Notes: generated by a model from the sequence alone, not told the origin. A stretch of DNA of 9,042 nucleotides from JBBSUX01 sp038234045 (GCA_038234045.1 JBBSUX010000145.1:1-9042); one strand, 5' to 3'; numbered from the stretch's first letter, positions 1 through 8,096 are shown. A program made the numbers and translations.

Positions 1-441
1 CCCAACCCGCATGTCGGCGCAACGGTGCGTGGCGCTCTGGACGGGCATCCGCGCATCACGCTGTGTGCCCCGTTGCAGTACCTGGATTTCATTGCCGCGA
101 TGGAGCTGTCGCATCTGATCCTGAGCGATTCCGGCGGTGTGCAGGAAGAAGCTCCCGCACTCGGCAAGCCGGTGCTGGTGCTGCGCGATGAGACCGAGCG
201 GCCCGAAGCTGTGGCGCATGGCGTGGTGGAGCTGGTTGGCACCGATGCGGCGCACATCGTCGCGCGCGCGCAGCGCCTTCTCGACGACGACACGGCCTGG
301 CGGGCCATGGCGCGCGGCAGCTCGCCCTATGGTGACGGCTATGCAGCTGAACGGATTGAGCAGATCCTTCGTGGATCGCTTTGCGGAGAGAAGATCACGC
401 TGCGGCCGCTGGAGATTGCCGCCGGGCCAAGCCTTCAGTAA
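1..441 (+). CDS. wecB: UDP-N-acetylglucosamine 2-epimerase (non-hydrolysing), C-terminal part
   Basis: This is the last 146 codons of a gene that begins before the window. The enzyme interconverts UDP-GlcNAc and UDP-ManNAc in the cytoplasm, supplying ManNAc-type sugars for surface polysaccharide. The reading frame is open from base 1. It carries the family's C-terminal nucleotide-binding signature: SDSGGVQEEAPALGKPVLVL followed by RDETERPEA, where the SGG-QEEA, LGKP and TERPE residues contact UDP-sugar in known family members. The family is usually about 370-380 aa, so roughly 60 percent is missing to the left. After the usual end of the last helix (near AERIEQIL) there is a tail of about 23 residues without recognisable family similarity. 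The stop codon lies inside the end of the convergent ppsR gene (7-bp overlap). The family assignment is firm; the pathway cannot be decided without the upstream genes. Confidence 0.92.
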   Translation, partial: PNPHVGATVRGALDGHPRITLCAPLQYLDFIAAMELSHLILSDSGGVQEEAPALGKPVLVLRDETERPEAVAHGVVELVGTDAAHIVARAQRLLDDDTAWRAMARGSSPYGDGYAAERIEQILRGSLCGEKITLRPLEIAAGPSLQ

Positions 442-1256
442 CTCAAGCGCTCCGGCCGCACTTCCTGCAAGATCGTCGTTGCGATCTCTTCGATCGACTT
501 GGTTGTGGTGCTGAGCCAGCGGATGCCTGAGCGCCGCATCATGGCCTCGGCTTCAGAAACTTCGTGGCGGCAATTGGCGAGTTCGGCATAGCGCGATCCC
601 GGCCGCCGCTCGTTGCGGATCTCGGAGAGGCGTTCGGGCTGAATCGTCAGGCCGAACAGCTTGGCGCGGTGCGCTACCAAAGCCGGCGGCAGCTGCCTGC
701 GATCGAAGTCTTCGGGGATCAATGGGTAATTGGCTGCTTTCAGGCCGTGCTGCATCGCCAGATAAAGCGATGTGGGCGTCTTGCCGCTGCGCGATACCCC
801 CACCAGGATCACGTCAGCCCCCGCCAGATCCCGATTGCTCTGACCATCGTCATGGATCAGGCTGTAGTTGATGGCTTCGATGCGGTCGTTGTATTCCTTG
901 CTCTTGCTCACATCGGCAAAGCGACCCACGCGGTGCAGCGACTTCAGGCCCAGCTCGTTTTCCAGCGGCTGAACGAAGGTGCTGAACATATCCATCAGCA
1001 TGCCCTTGCATCCCTCCTGCACAACCGTCAGTACGTCGGGATTGACGAGGGTGGTAAACACGAGCGGCTTCTTGCCTTCCACCTCCGCCACATGGTTGAT
1101 TTGCCGCACCACCTGGTGCGCCTTATCCACCGTATCGATAAAGGGCAGCCGCACATGGCGCGGCTTGAATTCGAACTGCGAAATGATCGCGTTACCGAAA
1201 GCCTCGGCGGTAATGCCGGTGCCATCGGAGATGAAGAACACGGTGCGGGTGTGCAT
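435..1256 (-). CDS. ppsR: Phosphoenolpyruvate synthase regulatory protein (bifunctional kinase/pyrophosphorylase, DUF299)
   Basis: PpsR inactivates PEP synthase by ADP-dependent phosphorylation of a Thr near the catalytic His, and reactivates it by phosphate-dependent dephosphorylation that yields pyrophosphate. The 273-aa protein starts with the family's N-terminal signature (FFISDGTGITAE, residues 8-18) and has a P-loop, GVSRSGKT, at 153-160. Other family stretches are TLVNPD (69-74) and the KSIEEIATTI helix near the C-terminus. I chose the ATG at 1256 because family members begin directly at MxxRTVFFISDGTG and because 273 aa is the usual size. An upstream in-frame ATG at 1352 would add 32 Arg-rich residues that do not look like family sequence. 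No strong Shine-Dalgarno is visible before 1256. The gene is divergent from ppsA, its substrate's gene, and convergent with wecB, overlapping it by 7 bp. Confidence 0.96.
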   Translation of the reverse strand: MHTRTVFFISDGTGITAEAFGNAIISQFEFKPRHVRLPFIDTVDKAHQVVRQINHVAEVEGKKPLVFTTLVNPDVLTVVQEGCKGMLMDMFSTFVQPLENELGLKSLHRVGRFADVSKSKEYNDRIEAINYSLIHDDGQSNRDLAGADVILVGVSRSGKTPTSLYLAMQHGLKAANYPLIPEDFDRRQLPPALVAHRAKLFGLTIQPERLSEIRNERRPGSRYAELANCRHEVSEAEAMMRRSGIRWLSTTTKSIEEIATTILQEVRPERLSY

Positions 1257-1548
1257 GGGATGTGCTGCCGATGGCAGGCTTCGGCGATTGAACGAAAAAA
1301 GGGCGTTTCGGCGGCGCCATCGCCGCTCGGTGGGAGCCGAGGTGCCGCGCATTGACTACATGCCACAGCGGAAGCACGCTCTAAAATTGGCAGATTATCC
1401 GAATTCCCGCCATGCGCCGTACCCACCTCCATCAAAAACAAAAAAGTGGATGTAGAGCCTTGGCCGGAACCTGCCCACGCAACGTGGCCAGGCGCGCAGA
1501 CATATCGATGACGCACGGATACCCGGTTTTTACTTCTGGAGCTTTCCC
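1257..1548. promoter_or_regulatory. Divergent ppsR/ppsA intergenic region
   Basis: These 292 bp must hold the start signals of both divergent genes. Visible elements: a perfect 6-bp GC hairpin (GCGGCG/CGCCGC, arms 1311-1316 and 1321-1326) that would lie in the ppsR leader; a second hairpin CTCGG/CCGAG (1326-1330 and 1337-1341); a GATAAT-type -10 on the minus strand (1394-1399) without a good -35; TTGACT at 1352-1357 on the plus strand without a -10 at normal spacing; and an A-rich tract at 1434-1445 that could act as an UP element. ppsA has a GGAG Shine-Dalgarno about 9 nt before its ATG. I cannot assign either promoter with confidence. Confidence 0.5.
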
Positions 1549-3943
<2,395 letters not shown>

Positions 3944-3948
<5 letters not shown>

Positions 3949-3976
3949 CCCTTGCAATGGTCGGGGAGACTTTTTT
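3944..3976 (+). terminator. Possible Rho-independent terminator after ppsA
   Basis: CCTGACC (3944-3950) can pair with GGTCGGG (3959-3965) as a 7-bp stem with one G-U pair and an 8-nt loop. Five bases then a run of six T (3971-3976) follow. The stem includes the ppsA stop codon. The gap between stem and T-run makes it weaker than a standard terminator. If it works, it would separate ppsA from the symporter genes. Confidence 0.4.
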
Positions 3977-4035
3977 GAGTCCCGCTCAGGCAAACACCGA
4001 GACGTCATTGGTCTTCTGACTGCGATGATCGTCCG

Positions 4036-4377
4036 ATGTTCAGGACGATTGCCTCTTGGTTCCGCTCGAGCGATAAGGTCGAGGAAGAGCCGGAACCGTG
4101 GGAGGAGGATTCGACTCCCTATCGTGCGCCGAGTGCCGGCGCGTTGCGCCTGGGGCTTCTGAGCATCTGGGCGGCTGCGGCCTTTGGCGGTTGCTATTTC
4201 GCCCGGGACATTGATGCGCTTGCGGGCGGAAGACCGCTGGCCTACTGGTTTGCAGCGCAGGGCGTGCTCATCATCTTCATTGCGGTGGTGGTGATCTACG
4301 CGACGGTGCTCAATCGCACGGAAGCGCGTGATGCGCTCGATCGAAGTGAAACTGGCAGCGGGTCGCCTGATGCTTAG
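4036..4377 (+). CDS. DUF4212 small membrane subunit of a sodium/substrate symporter
   Basis: This 113-aa protein has an acidic, Pro-containing N-terminus (about residues 1-42) and two membrane segments: ALRLGLLSIWAAAAFGGCYF near 44-64, and a longer one starting at LAYWFAAQGVLIIFIAVVVI that runs to YATVLN. The pattern of a Trp in the first helix and a YWFAAQG entry to the second, followed by NR, matches DUF4212 proteins. These are encoded directly before VC_2705-type sodium:solute symporters and are thought to be their small partner. That arrangement is present here: the next gene overlaps this one. No in-frame start exists upstream of the ATG at 4036 close enough to matter, and no strong Shine-Dalgarno is visible before it. 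The N-terminal extension is longer than I expect for the family. Direct evidence for the role of DUF4212 proteins is thin. Confidence 0.85.
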   Translation: MFRTIASWFRSSDKVEEEPEPWEEDSTPYRAPSAGALRLGLLSIWAAAAFGGCYFARDIDALAGGRPLAYWFAAQGVLIIFIAVVVIYATVLNRTEARDALDRSETGSGSPDA

Positions 4378-6514
4378 CGCGAGCAGCAAGCGCATCTTCG
4401 CTCTCCTGGCGGTTTTCACTTTGAGCGTGCTGGCATGCCTGCTGCTGCTCGGCTGGGCCGAATCCCGGGGCTTCTCGCGCATGTGGATCGGACCGATCCT
4501 GCTGTTCGGCCCAGTCATGCTGTATGCGTTCATAGGGGTTTGGGGGCGCACGACGGATGCCGACGAATACTACGTAGCGGGGCGGCGTATTCCCGCCATC
4601 TTCAACGGCATGGCGACAGCTGCGGACTGGATGAGCGCTGCATCGTTCCTCAGTCTGGCGGGTGCGCTCTATCTGCAGGGTTACTCGGGTCCGCAAGGTC
4701 AGCCTGGCGGGCTCGCCTATTTGCTGGGGTGGACGGGGGGTTTTTGTCTCGTCGCGATGCTGATCGCTCCGCAGTTGCGGGCCATGCGGCTCTACACCGT
4801 TCCGGATTTCTTTCAGGTGCGCTTCGGGGGCGCATGGCCGCGGCGCATTGCGGCCTTGTCTGCAGTGCTGTGCTCATTTACCTATGTGGTCGCGCAAATC
4901 TATGGCGTCGGGCTGATTGCGTCGCGGCTCACTGGCGTGCAGTTCGAGATCGGCATCATGCTCGGGCTCGGCGGCGTTCTGCTGTGCTCCTTCCTGGGTG
5001 GCATGCGGGCCATTACCTGGACGCAGGTCGCGCAGTACATGGTGCTGCTGCTGGCTTTCCTGATACCCGTGTCGTGGCTGGCTTACAAGCAGCTCGGCAA
5101 CCCACTCGCTCCGCTGGTGTATGGCGCGCAGATGGGGCGCATCGCCGAGCGCGAAGCACAACTGGAAAAGGACCCGGCTGAGCGCGAAGTGGCAAAAATG
5201 TTCCGGGAGCGCGCAGAAGCCAACGAAGCGCGCCTCGCACATCCCGATGCAGCCCTGCGCGCGCAGCGGCTGGCGCTGGAAAGACGCATCGAGGCCTTGC
5301 GCAAGGACCGCACCGAAACCTCCGAACTGGTGAGCGCGAGTCGCGCACTGTCAGCCCTGCCGCGTGATGTAGAAGCGGCGCGTGAGCAATGGAGCCGGGC
5401 CGCGCGCGAAGACCGGGAACGATCCCACCCGCTCGGTGGCATGCCGCTTCAGGCGAAACCCTACGCGGGCGATCCGGATGGAACACCGGCCCAGAGGCAT
5501 GCGTTCGATCTGTCACGCCGCAACTTTCTCGCGCTGGTGTTCTGCCTGATGGTCGGTACCGCCGGCTTGCCGCATCTGCTGACGCGCTTCTACACCGTGC
5601 CGAGTGTGGCGGCGGCGCGCACCTCGGTGGCGTGGTCGCTCGTGTTCATTGCGCTGCTTTACGTCAGCGCGCCTGCATTGGCGGTGATGGTGAAGTTCGA
5701 GGTGATGCAGCATCTGGTGGGCAGCCATTTCGATGCGCTGCCAGGCTGGGTTGCGCAGTGGTCGCGGCTCGACCCGTCACTGGTGTCGATCGAAGACATC
5801 AACGGCGACGGGATGGTGCAGTTCGGTGAGATCCGGCTCGGTGCGGACATGATCATGCTGGCTTCGCCCGAGCTGGGTGGCTTGCCCTATGTGGTGTCGG
5901 CGCTGGTAGCCGCGGGCGGCCTGGCGGCGGCGCTTTCTACCGCCGACGGGCTGCTGCTCACGATCAGCAATGCGATTATTCATGATCTTGCTCCCGCTGC
6001 TTATCGCGATCGCGCAGGGACCGAGCAGCGGGTGATCCTCACGAAATTCACCCTGCTTGGCACGGCTCTGATCGCTGCCGCAGTCGCTGCGATGAGGCCT
6101 GCCGAGATCCTTGCACTGGTGTCCGCCTCGTTCTCGCTGGCGGCATCGGCCTTCGTGCCGGCGATGGTGCTCGGCATTTTCTGGCGGCGTGCCAGCACGG
6201 TGGGTGCCGTCTGCGGAATGGTCGGCGGACTCGGGATCACGCTTTTCTACATGGTGTGGATGACACCTGCGGTTCGCAGTGCGATGGGCCTGAGCGGACC
6301 AGGAAGTCTATGGTGGGGGATCGAGCCGATTTCTGCGGGGGTGTTCGGAGTCCCGCTGGGCGTGCTCACCATCGTCGTCATGAGCTTCATCAGGCCGGAC
6401 AGGAATGAGCCGGGTGCGCGTGAGGGCATGCGTGTACCTGCACCTCCCGTTGCCTGGACATTCAGTCATCAGGGATGCAGAGATCGGGGTCAGGTTCGCT
6501 TTAGAAGGAACTAG
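4370..6514 (+). CDS. Sodium:solute symporter, VC_2705 subfamily (probable organic-acid transporter)
   Basis: This large inner-membrane transporter has about 14 hydrophobic segments and belongs to the sodium:solute symporter superfamily, related to acetate permease ActP. Family stretches include EYYVAGRRIPAIFNGMATAA, DWMSAASF, the RNFLALVFCLMVGTAGLPHL entry to the second half, and GGLAAALSTADGLLLTISNA with the conserved Ser/Thr region used for sodium binding. Between helices is a hydrophilic, Glu/Arg/Ala-rich helical insertion (about 254-384) typical of this subfamily. An EF-hand-like loop, DINGDGMVQFGE, lies at 476-487. The start is uncertain. ATG 4370 (714 aa) overlaps the DUF4212 stop by 8 bp, as in coupled genes. 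ATG 4331 (727 aa) has a better Shine-Dalgarno (GGAAG, 6 nt before) and overlaps by 47 bp. The last about 20 residues (after RVPAPP) look unlike the family and run into a repeat-like sequence. The substrate is not known; the ppsA neighbour suggests a short-chain organic acid. Confidence 0.9.
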   Translation: MLSASSKRIFALLAVFTLSVLACLLLLGWAESRGFSRMWIGPILLFGPVMLYAFIGVWGRTTDADEYYVAGRRIPAIFNGMATAADWMSAASFLSLAGALYLQGYSGPQGQPGGLAYLLGWTGGFCLVAMLIAPQLRAMRLYTVPDFFQVRFGGAWPRRIAALSAVLCSFTYVVAQIYGVGLIASRLTGVQFEIGIMLGLGGVLLCSFLGGMRAITWTQVAQYMVLLLAFLIPVSWLAYKQLGNPLAPLVYGAQMGRIAEREAQLEKDPAEREVAKMFRERAEANEARLAHPDAALRAQRLALERRIEALRKDRTETSELVSASRALSALPRDVEAAREQWSRAAREDRERSHPLGGMPLQAKPYAGDPDGTPAQRHAFDLSRRNFLALVFCLMVGTAGLPHLLTRFYTVPSVAAARTSVAWSLVFIALLYVSAPALAVMVKFEVMQHLVGSHFDALPGWVAQWSRLDPSLVSIEDINGDGMVQFGEIRLGADMIMLASPELGGLPYVVSALVAAGGLAAALSTADGLLLTISNAIIHDLAPAAYRDRAGTEQRVILTKFTLLGTALIAAAVAAMRPAEILALVSASFSLAASAFVPAMVLGIFWRRASTVGAVCGMVGGLGITLFYMVWMTPAVRSAMGLSGPGSLWWGIEPISAGVFGVPLGVLTIVVMSFIRPDRNEPGAREGMRVPAPPVAWTFSHQGCRDRGQVRFRRN

Positions 6515-6530
6515 CCGGGAGCGCTACCGG
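6485..6530. repeat. Repeat-like sequence at the symporter 3' end (possible REP/RAYT-type remnant)
   Basis: The stretch contains CGGGGTCAGGTTCGCTTT, which resembles short dispersed motifs of the GGGGTCAG type that I recall seeing in many proteobacterial genomes, often near REP-associated tyrosine transposases. It is followed at 6515-6530 by a 16-bp near-palindrome, CCGGGAGCGCTACCGG, with one mismatched pair. The symporter's last codons and its stop are read through the first motif. Only one copy is present in this window, so the repeat nature rests on resemblance and not on observed copies. Confidence 0.35.
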
Positions 6531-6640
6531 GATCGAACCGATTGCGTGGCCGAAAGACTCGTGAGAAGGTACGCCTTTTCCAATGGATCTGTCTGAATGT
6601 GTGGCCGGCCGAAGCCGCACGGACAATCCAACGCTCATCT

Positions 6641-6649
6641 GGGAAGGGG
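6641..6649 (+). promoter_or_regulatory. Ribosome-binding site deciding a GTG start
   Basis: The purine-rich GGGAAGGGG lies 6 nt before the GTG at 6656. It is the only good Shine-Dalgarno in the region and supports starting the downstream gene there instead of at the in-frame position 6542. Confidence 0.65.
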
Positions 6650-6655
6650 TTTGAC

Positions 6656-7156
6656 GTGATTCTCGGAAAGACGGAAATCGGGCAGCAGGCCCTGAAAGAA
6701 CGTAGCGCAAAGCTCACTCAGCGTCAGCGATCGGCTTTCATTCTTTTTGATGGCCGCCGTTCGGTGGAGCAGGTGCTTGATGCCACGGCCGGAATGGGTG
6801 TCACGCCTGCCGAGATCACGGCGCTTGTCGACGACGGGTTTTTGATCGAGTTACCTGGAGCCACCAATAGCGGCAGCGAGGCGAACGGGCATGCAGGCAG
6901 CGTAAACGGCTCTGGCGGCGGTTCAGCCGGATCAGACAAGCCGGAGCCTGCGACAAGGTCTGGTCAGGATCGGTATCGCGACGCTTATCCCGTTGCAACG
7001 CGTTTGACCGCAGCATTGGGGTTGCGCGGTTTTCGTCTCAATCTCGCGGTGGAAGGGGTGAGCAGCTACGAAGAGCTGGCTCTGCTCGCGCCCAAAATCC
7101 GCGAAGCGGTGGGAACGACCGCTTATGCCGAACTCGATCGCGCACTGAACGGTTGA
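6656..7156 (+). CDS. Conserved hypothetical protein, two-part, with Gly/Ser/Asn-rich linker
   Basis: This 166-aa soluble protein has no function I recognise. From the GTG start, residues 1-67 form a compact part (KLTQRQRSAFILFDGRRSVE, then a GVTPAEITALVDDGFLIEL segment). Its helix pattern ending in an ALVDDGFL helix/strand resembles a small winged-helix-like module. A low-complexity linker rich in Gly, Ser, Asn and Ala covers about 68-103. A second helical part (about 104-166) has YPVATRLTAALGLRGFRLNL and SYEELALLAPKIREAVG. I recall betaproteobacterial hypothetical proteins with the same 'RQRSAFILFDG...' opening and a similar helical end, but this is from memory. There is no signal peptide or membrane segment. 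An in-frame extension back to 6542 exists, but it would be read through sequence without family character and the Shine-Dalgarno favours 6656. The gene is convergent with the FKBP gene, 20 bp apart. Confidence 0.8.
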   Translation: MILGKTEIGQQALKERSAKLTQRQRSAFILFDGRRSVEQVLDATAGMGVTPAEITALVDDGFLIELPGATNSGSEANGHAGSVNGSGGGSAGSDKPEPATRSGQDRYRDAYPVATRLTAALGLRGFRLNLAVEGVSSYEELALLAPKIREAVGTTAYAELDRALNG

Positions 7157-7176
7157 TTCGTCCCCCGTTTAGATTA

Positions 7177-7530
7177 CTAGACCGACAGCAGCTCGACGTC
7201 GAATTTGAGCGTGGCGTTGGGCGGGATCACGCCGCCAGCGCCACGGGCACCATAGCCGAGGCCCGGCGGAATGATGAGAGTGCGCTGGCCGCCTACCTTC
7301 ATGCCCTGCACGCCTTCATCCCAGCCCTTGATTACCATGCCGGCACCGAGTGAAAAGCCGAACGGGCTGTTGCGGTCACGGCTGGAATCGAACTTCGCTC
7401 CCTGCTGATCGTCGTTGTAGAGCCAACCCGTGTAGTGCACGCTGACTTCCTGTCCAGCAGTGGCGACAGCGCCGTCGCCTTCTTTCACGTCTTCGTATTG
7501 CAGGCCGGATGGTGTGGTGGTGAAGCTCAT
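7177..7530 (-). CDS. FKBP-type peptidyl-prolyl cis-trans isomerase
   Basis: This 117-aa single-domain FKBP catalyses cis-trans isomerisation of Xaa-Pro bonds in protein folding. Active-site residues of the family are visible: Tyr33 and Thr34 in VHYTGWL; Phe47, Asp48 and Ser49 in KFDSS; Val66, Ile67 and Trp70 in MVIKGWDEGVQGMKVGG; and Tyr93 in LGYGARGAGGVIPPNATL. There is no signal peptide, so it should be cytoplasmic. A small insertion (NDDQQG, 39-44) sits in the loop before KFDSS. I chose the ATG at 7530 because it gives the usual MSxTTTxSGLxYED start and has a strong AAGGAG site 9 nt upstream. The in-frame ATG at 7566 would add 12 residues unlike the family. The leader carries two hairpins (separate entries). 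The gene converges with the hypothetical gene at 7156. Confidence 0.96.
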   Translation of the reverse strand: MSFTTTPSGLQYEDVKEGDGAVATAGQEVSVHYTGWLYNDDQQGAKFDSSRDRNSPFGFSLGAGMVIKGWDEGVQGMKVGGQRTLIIPPGLGYGARGAGGVIPPNATLKFDVELLSV

Positions 7531-7539
7531 GCTGTAGAT

Positions 7540-7545
7540 CTCCTT
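7540..7545 (-). promoter_or_regulatory. Ribosome-binding site of the FKBP gene
   Basis: AAGGAG on the minus strand, 9 nt before the ATG at 7530, fixes the start. It lies only 5 nt after the end of a perfect 8-bp hairpin (7551-7576). Confidence 0.8.
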
Positions 7546-7550
7546 CAGGG

Positions 7551-7576
7551 TGCGGCGCATACACACGCGCGCCGCA
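7551..7576 (-). promoter_or_regulatory. Hairpin next to the FKBP ribosome-binding site
   Basis: TGCGGCGC and GCGCCGCA form a perfect 8-bp, GC-rich stem around a 10-nt loop in the FKBP leader. It ends 5 nt before the Shine-Dalgarno. On the minus strand it is separated from the upstream terminator-type hairpin by a U-rich linker. It could affect ribosome access or mRNA stability; no known riboswitch class is recognised. Confidence 0.55.
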
Positions 7577-7614
7577 GAAAAGCAAAAGGCCCACGGTGAT
7601 AAAGCGCGTGGGCC
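7577..7614 (-). terminator. Rho-independent terminator (downstream of the hxlR-type gene or within the FKBP leader)
   Basis: GGCCCACG (7607-7614 read on the minus strand) pairs perfectly with CGTGGGCC (7588-7595), giving an 8-bp GC-rich stem with an 11-nt loop. It is followed on the minus strand by TTTTGCTTTT. This has the form of an intrinsic terminator for minus-strand transcription arriving from the regulator gene at 7724-8035. If the possible promoter at 7629-7659 is real, the same hairpin would sit in the FKBP leader and act as an attenuator. Confidence 0.7.
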
Positions 7615-7628
7615 CTGACGAACGAGTA

Positions 7629-7659
7629 ATTATGCCCGTCGGCTTTTTTTACAGTGCAA
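7629..7659 (-). promoter_or_regulatory. Possible promoter upstream of the terminator, for the FKBP gene
   Basis: The minus strand has CATAAT (7629-7634, five of six -10 bases) with TTGCAC (7654-7659) 19 bp upstream. The spacer contains a run of seven A. The -35 matches only in TTG and the spacing is long, so this is weak. It would start transcription just before the terminator-type hairpin. Confidence 0.3.
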
Positions 7660-7723
7660 GCGTGGTTGATCGCGCGCTGCGCGCTTGTCGGATCAGCGTC
7701 TTCCGACGCTTGCCTCTATTGCT

Positions 7724-8035
7724 TCAAGCCGCCTTCTTGGCCTGTGCAGTGACCCAGCGCCCGGCAAAGGCATGAAGATCGTTCAGACGCTTGAGCAGAT
7801 CGCGACCGGAATCGGTGATGCCGTAGCCTTCGCCCTGATGATCGATCAAGCCCGCGGCGCGCATTTCCTTCAGCCGCGTGTTGAGGGTATTGGGCGTAAT
7901 GCCGCCGACGCTGTCCTGCAACAGCCGGAACGTCTGTCGATGGTTGTCGCGTAGCGCCCACAGTACACGCATCGCGTAGCGGGACTCCAGCAGATCGAAC
8001 AGCTGGAAGACAGCCACATTTTCTTTGGAACTCAT
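7724..8035 (-). CDS. HxlR-family winged-helix transcriptional regulator
   Basis: This 103-aa protein is a single winged-helix DNA-binding domain. The pattern LLESRYAMRVLWAL-RDNHRQTFRLL-VGGITPNTLNTRLKEM-AGLIDHQGEGYGITDSGRDLL fits HxlR proteins: a recognition helix in the ITPNTLNTRLKEM stretch, then a beta wing ending in YGITDSGRDL. The N-terminal Cys common in redox- and electrophile-sensing HxlR members is absent, and there is no Cys anywhere in the protein, so thiol sensing is unlikely. A strong Shine-Dalgarno (GGAGGAGAG, 8041-8049) precedes the ATG. The gene has its own promoter, overlapped by an inverted repeat that may be its operator. It is followed by a terminator about 110 nt downstream. 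It lies after livF on the same strand, but the target genes are not evident. Confidence 0.88.
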   Translation of the reverse strand: MSSKENVAVFQLFDLLESRYAMRVLWALRDNHRQTFRLLQDSVGGITPNTLNTRLKEMRAAGLIDHQGEGYGITDSGRDLLKRLNDLHAFAGRWVTAQAKKAA

Positions 8036-8063
8036 CGGAACTCTCCTCCAAGGGTCGGGTTGC

Positions 8064-8085
8064 GCGAAATATAACGTGATTTCGC
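8064..8085. promoter_or_regulatory. Candidate operator: perfect inverted repeat over the -10 of the HxlR-type gene
   Basis: GCGAAAT (8064-8070) and ATTTCGC (8079-8085) are perfect 7-bp inverted arms around an 8-bp spacer, centre to centre 15 bp. The repeat covers the -10 element and part of the spacer of the promoter. A dimeric winged-helix protein bound there would block transcription, so autorepression is a natural reading, but it is inferred. Confidence 0.55.
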
Positions 8086-8096
8086 CAATGCTACAA
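8068..8096 (-). promoter_or_regulatory. Sigma70-type promoter of the HxlR-family gene
   Basis: On the minus strand TTGTAG (8091-8096) and TATATT (8068-8073) are separated by exactly 17 bp. The -10 matches five of six consensus bases and the -35 three. It lies about 33 nt before the start codon, in the only AT-rich patch of this intergenic region. Confidence 0.6.

Noticed and set aside
1257..1352. N-terminal extension of ppsR to the ATG at 1352
   Set aside because: The extra 32 residues are Arg-rich with no family similarity, and the internal ATG at 1256 gives the standard 273-aa protein.
564..1355. 263-codon open frame on the plus strand opposite ppsR
   Set aside because: It is an antisense shadow; the minus strand encodes a complete PpsR with all family motifs.
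1352..1387. ppsA promoter from TTGACT (1352-1357) and TAAAAT (1382-1387)
   Set aside because: The spacing is 24 bp, too long for a normal sigma70 promoter.
6515..6600. tRNA-like stretch (minus strand reads GGTTCGATCC, like a T-arm)
   Set aside because: I could not find a matching acceptor stem, D-arm or anticodon arm at the right spacing, so this is not a tRNA and not a credible tRNA remnant.
6542..6655. N-terminal extension of the hypothetical gene to 6542
   Set aside because: There is no ribosome-binding site for it, and the GGGAAGGGG site 6 nt before GTG 6656 gives a cleaner start.
7621..7650. Plus-strand terminator ending in a run of seven T
   Set aside because: The stem before the T-run is only 3-4 bp, and no plus-strand gene ends nearby except across the antisense FKBP gene.
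7695..7710. Hairpin AGCGTC/GACGCT just after the HxlR-type gene as a terminator
   Set aside because: A perfect 6-bp stem with a 4-nt loop, but no T-run on either strand. The better terminator is at 7577-7614.
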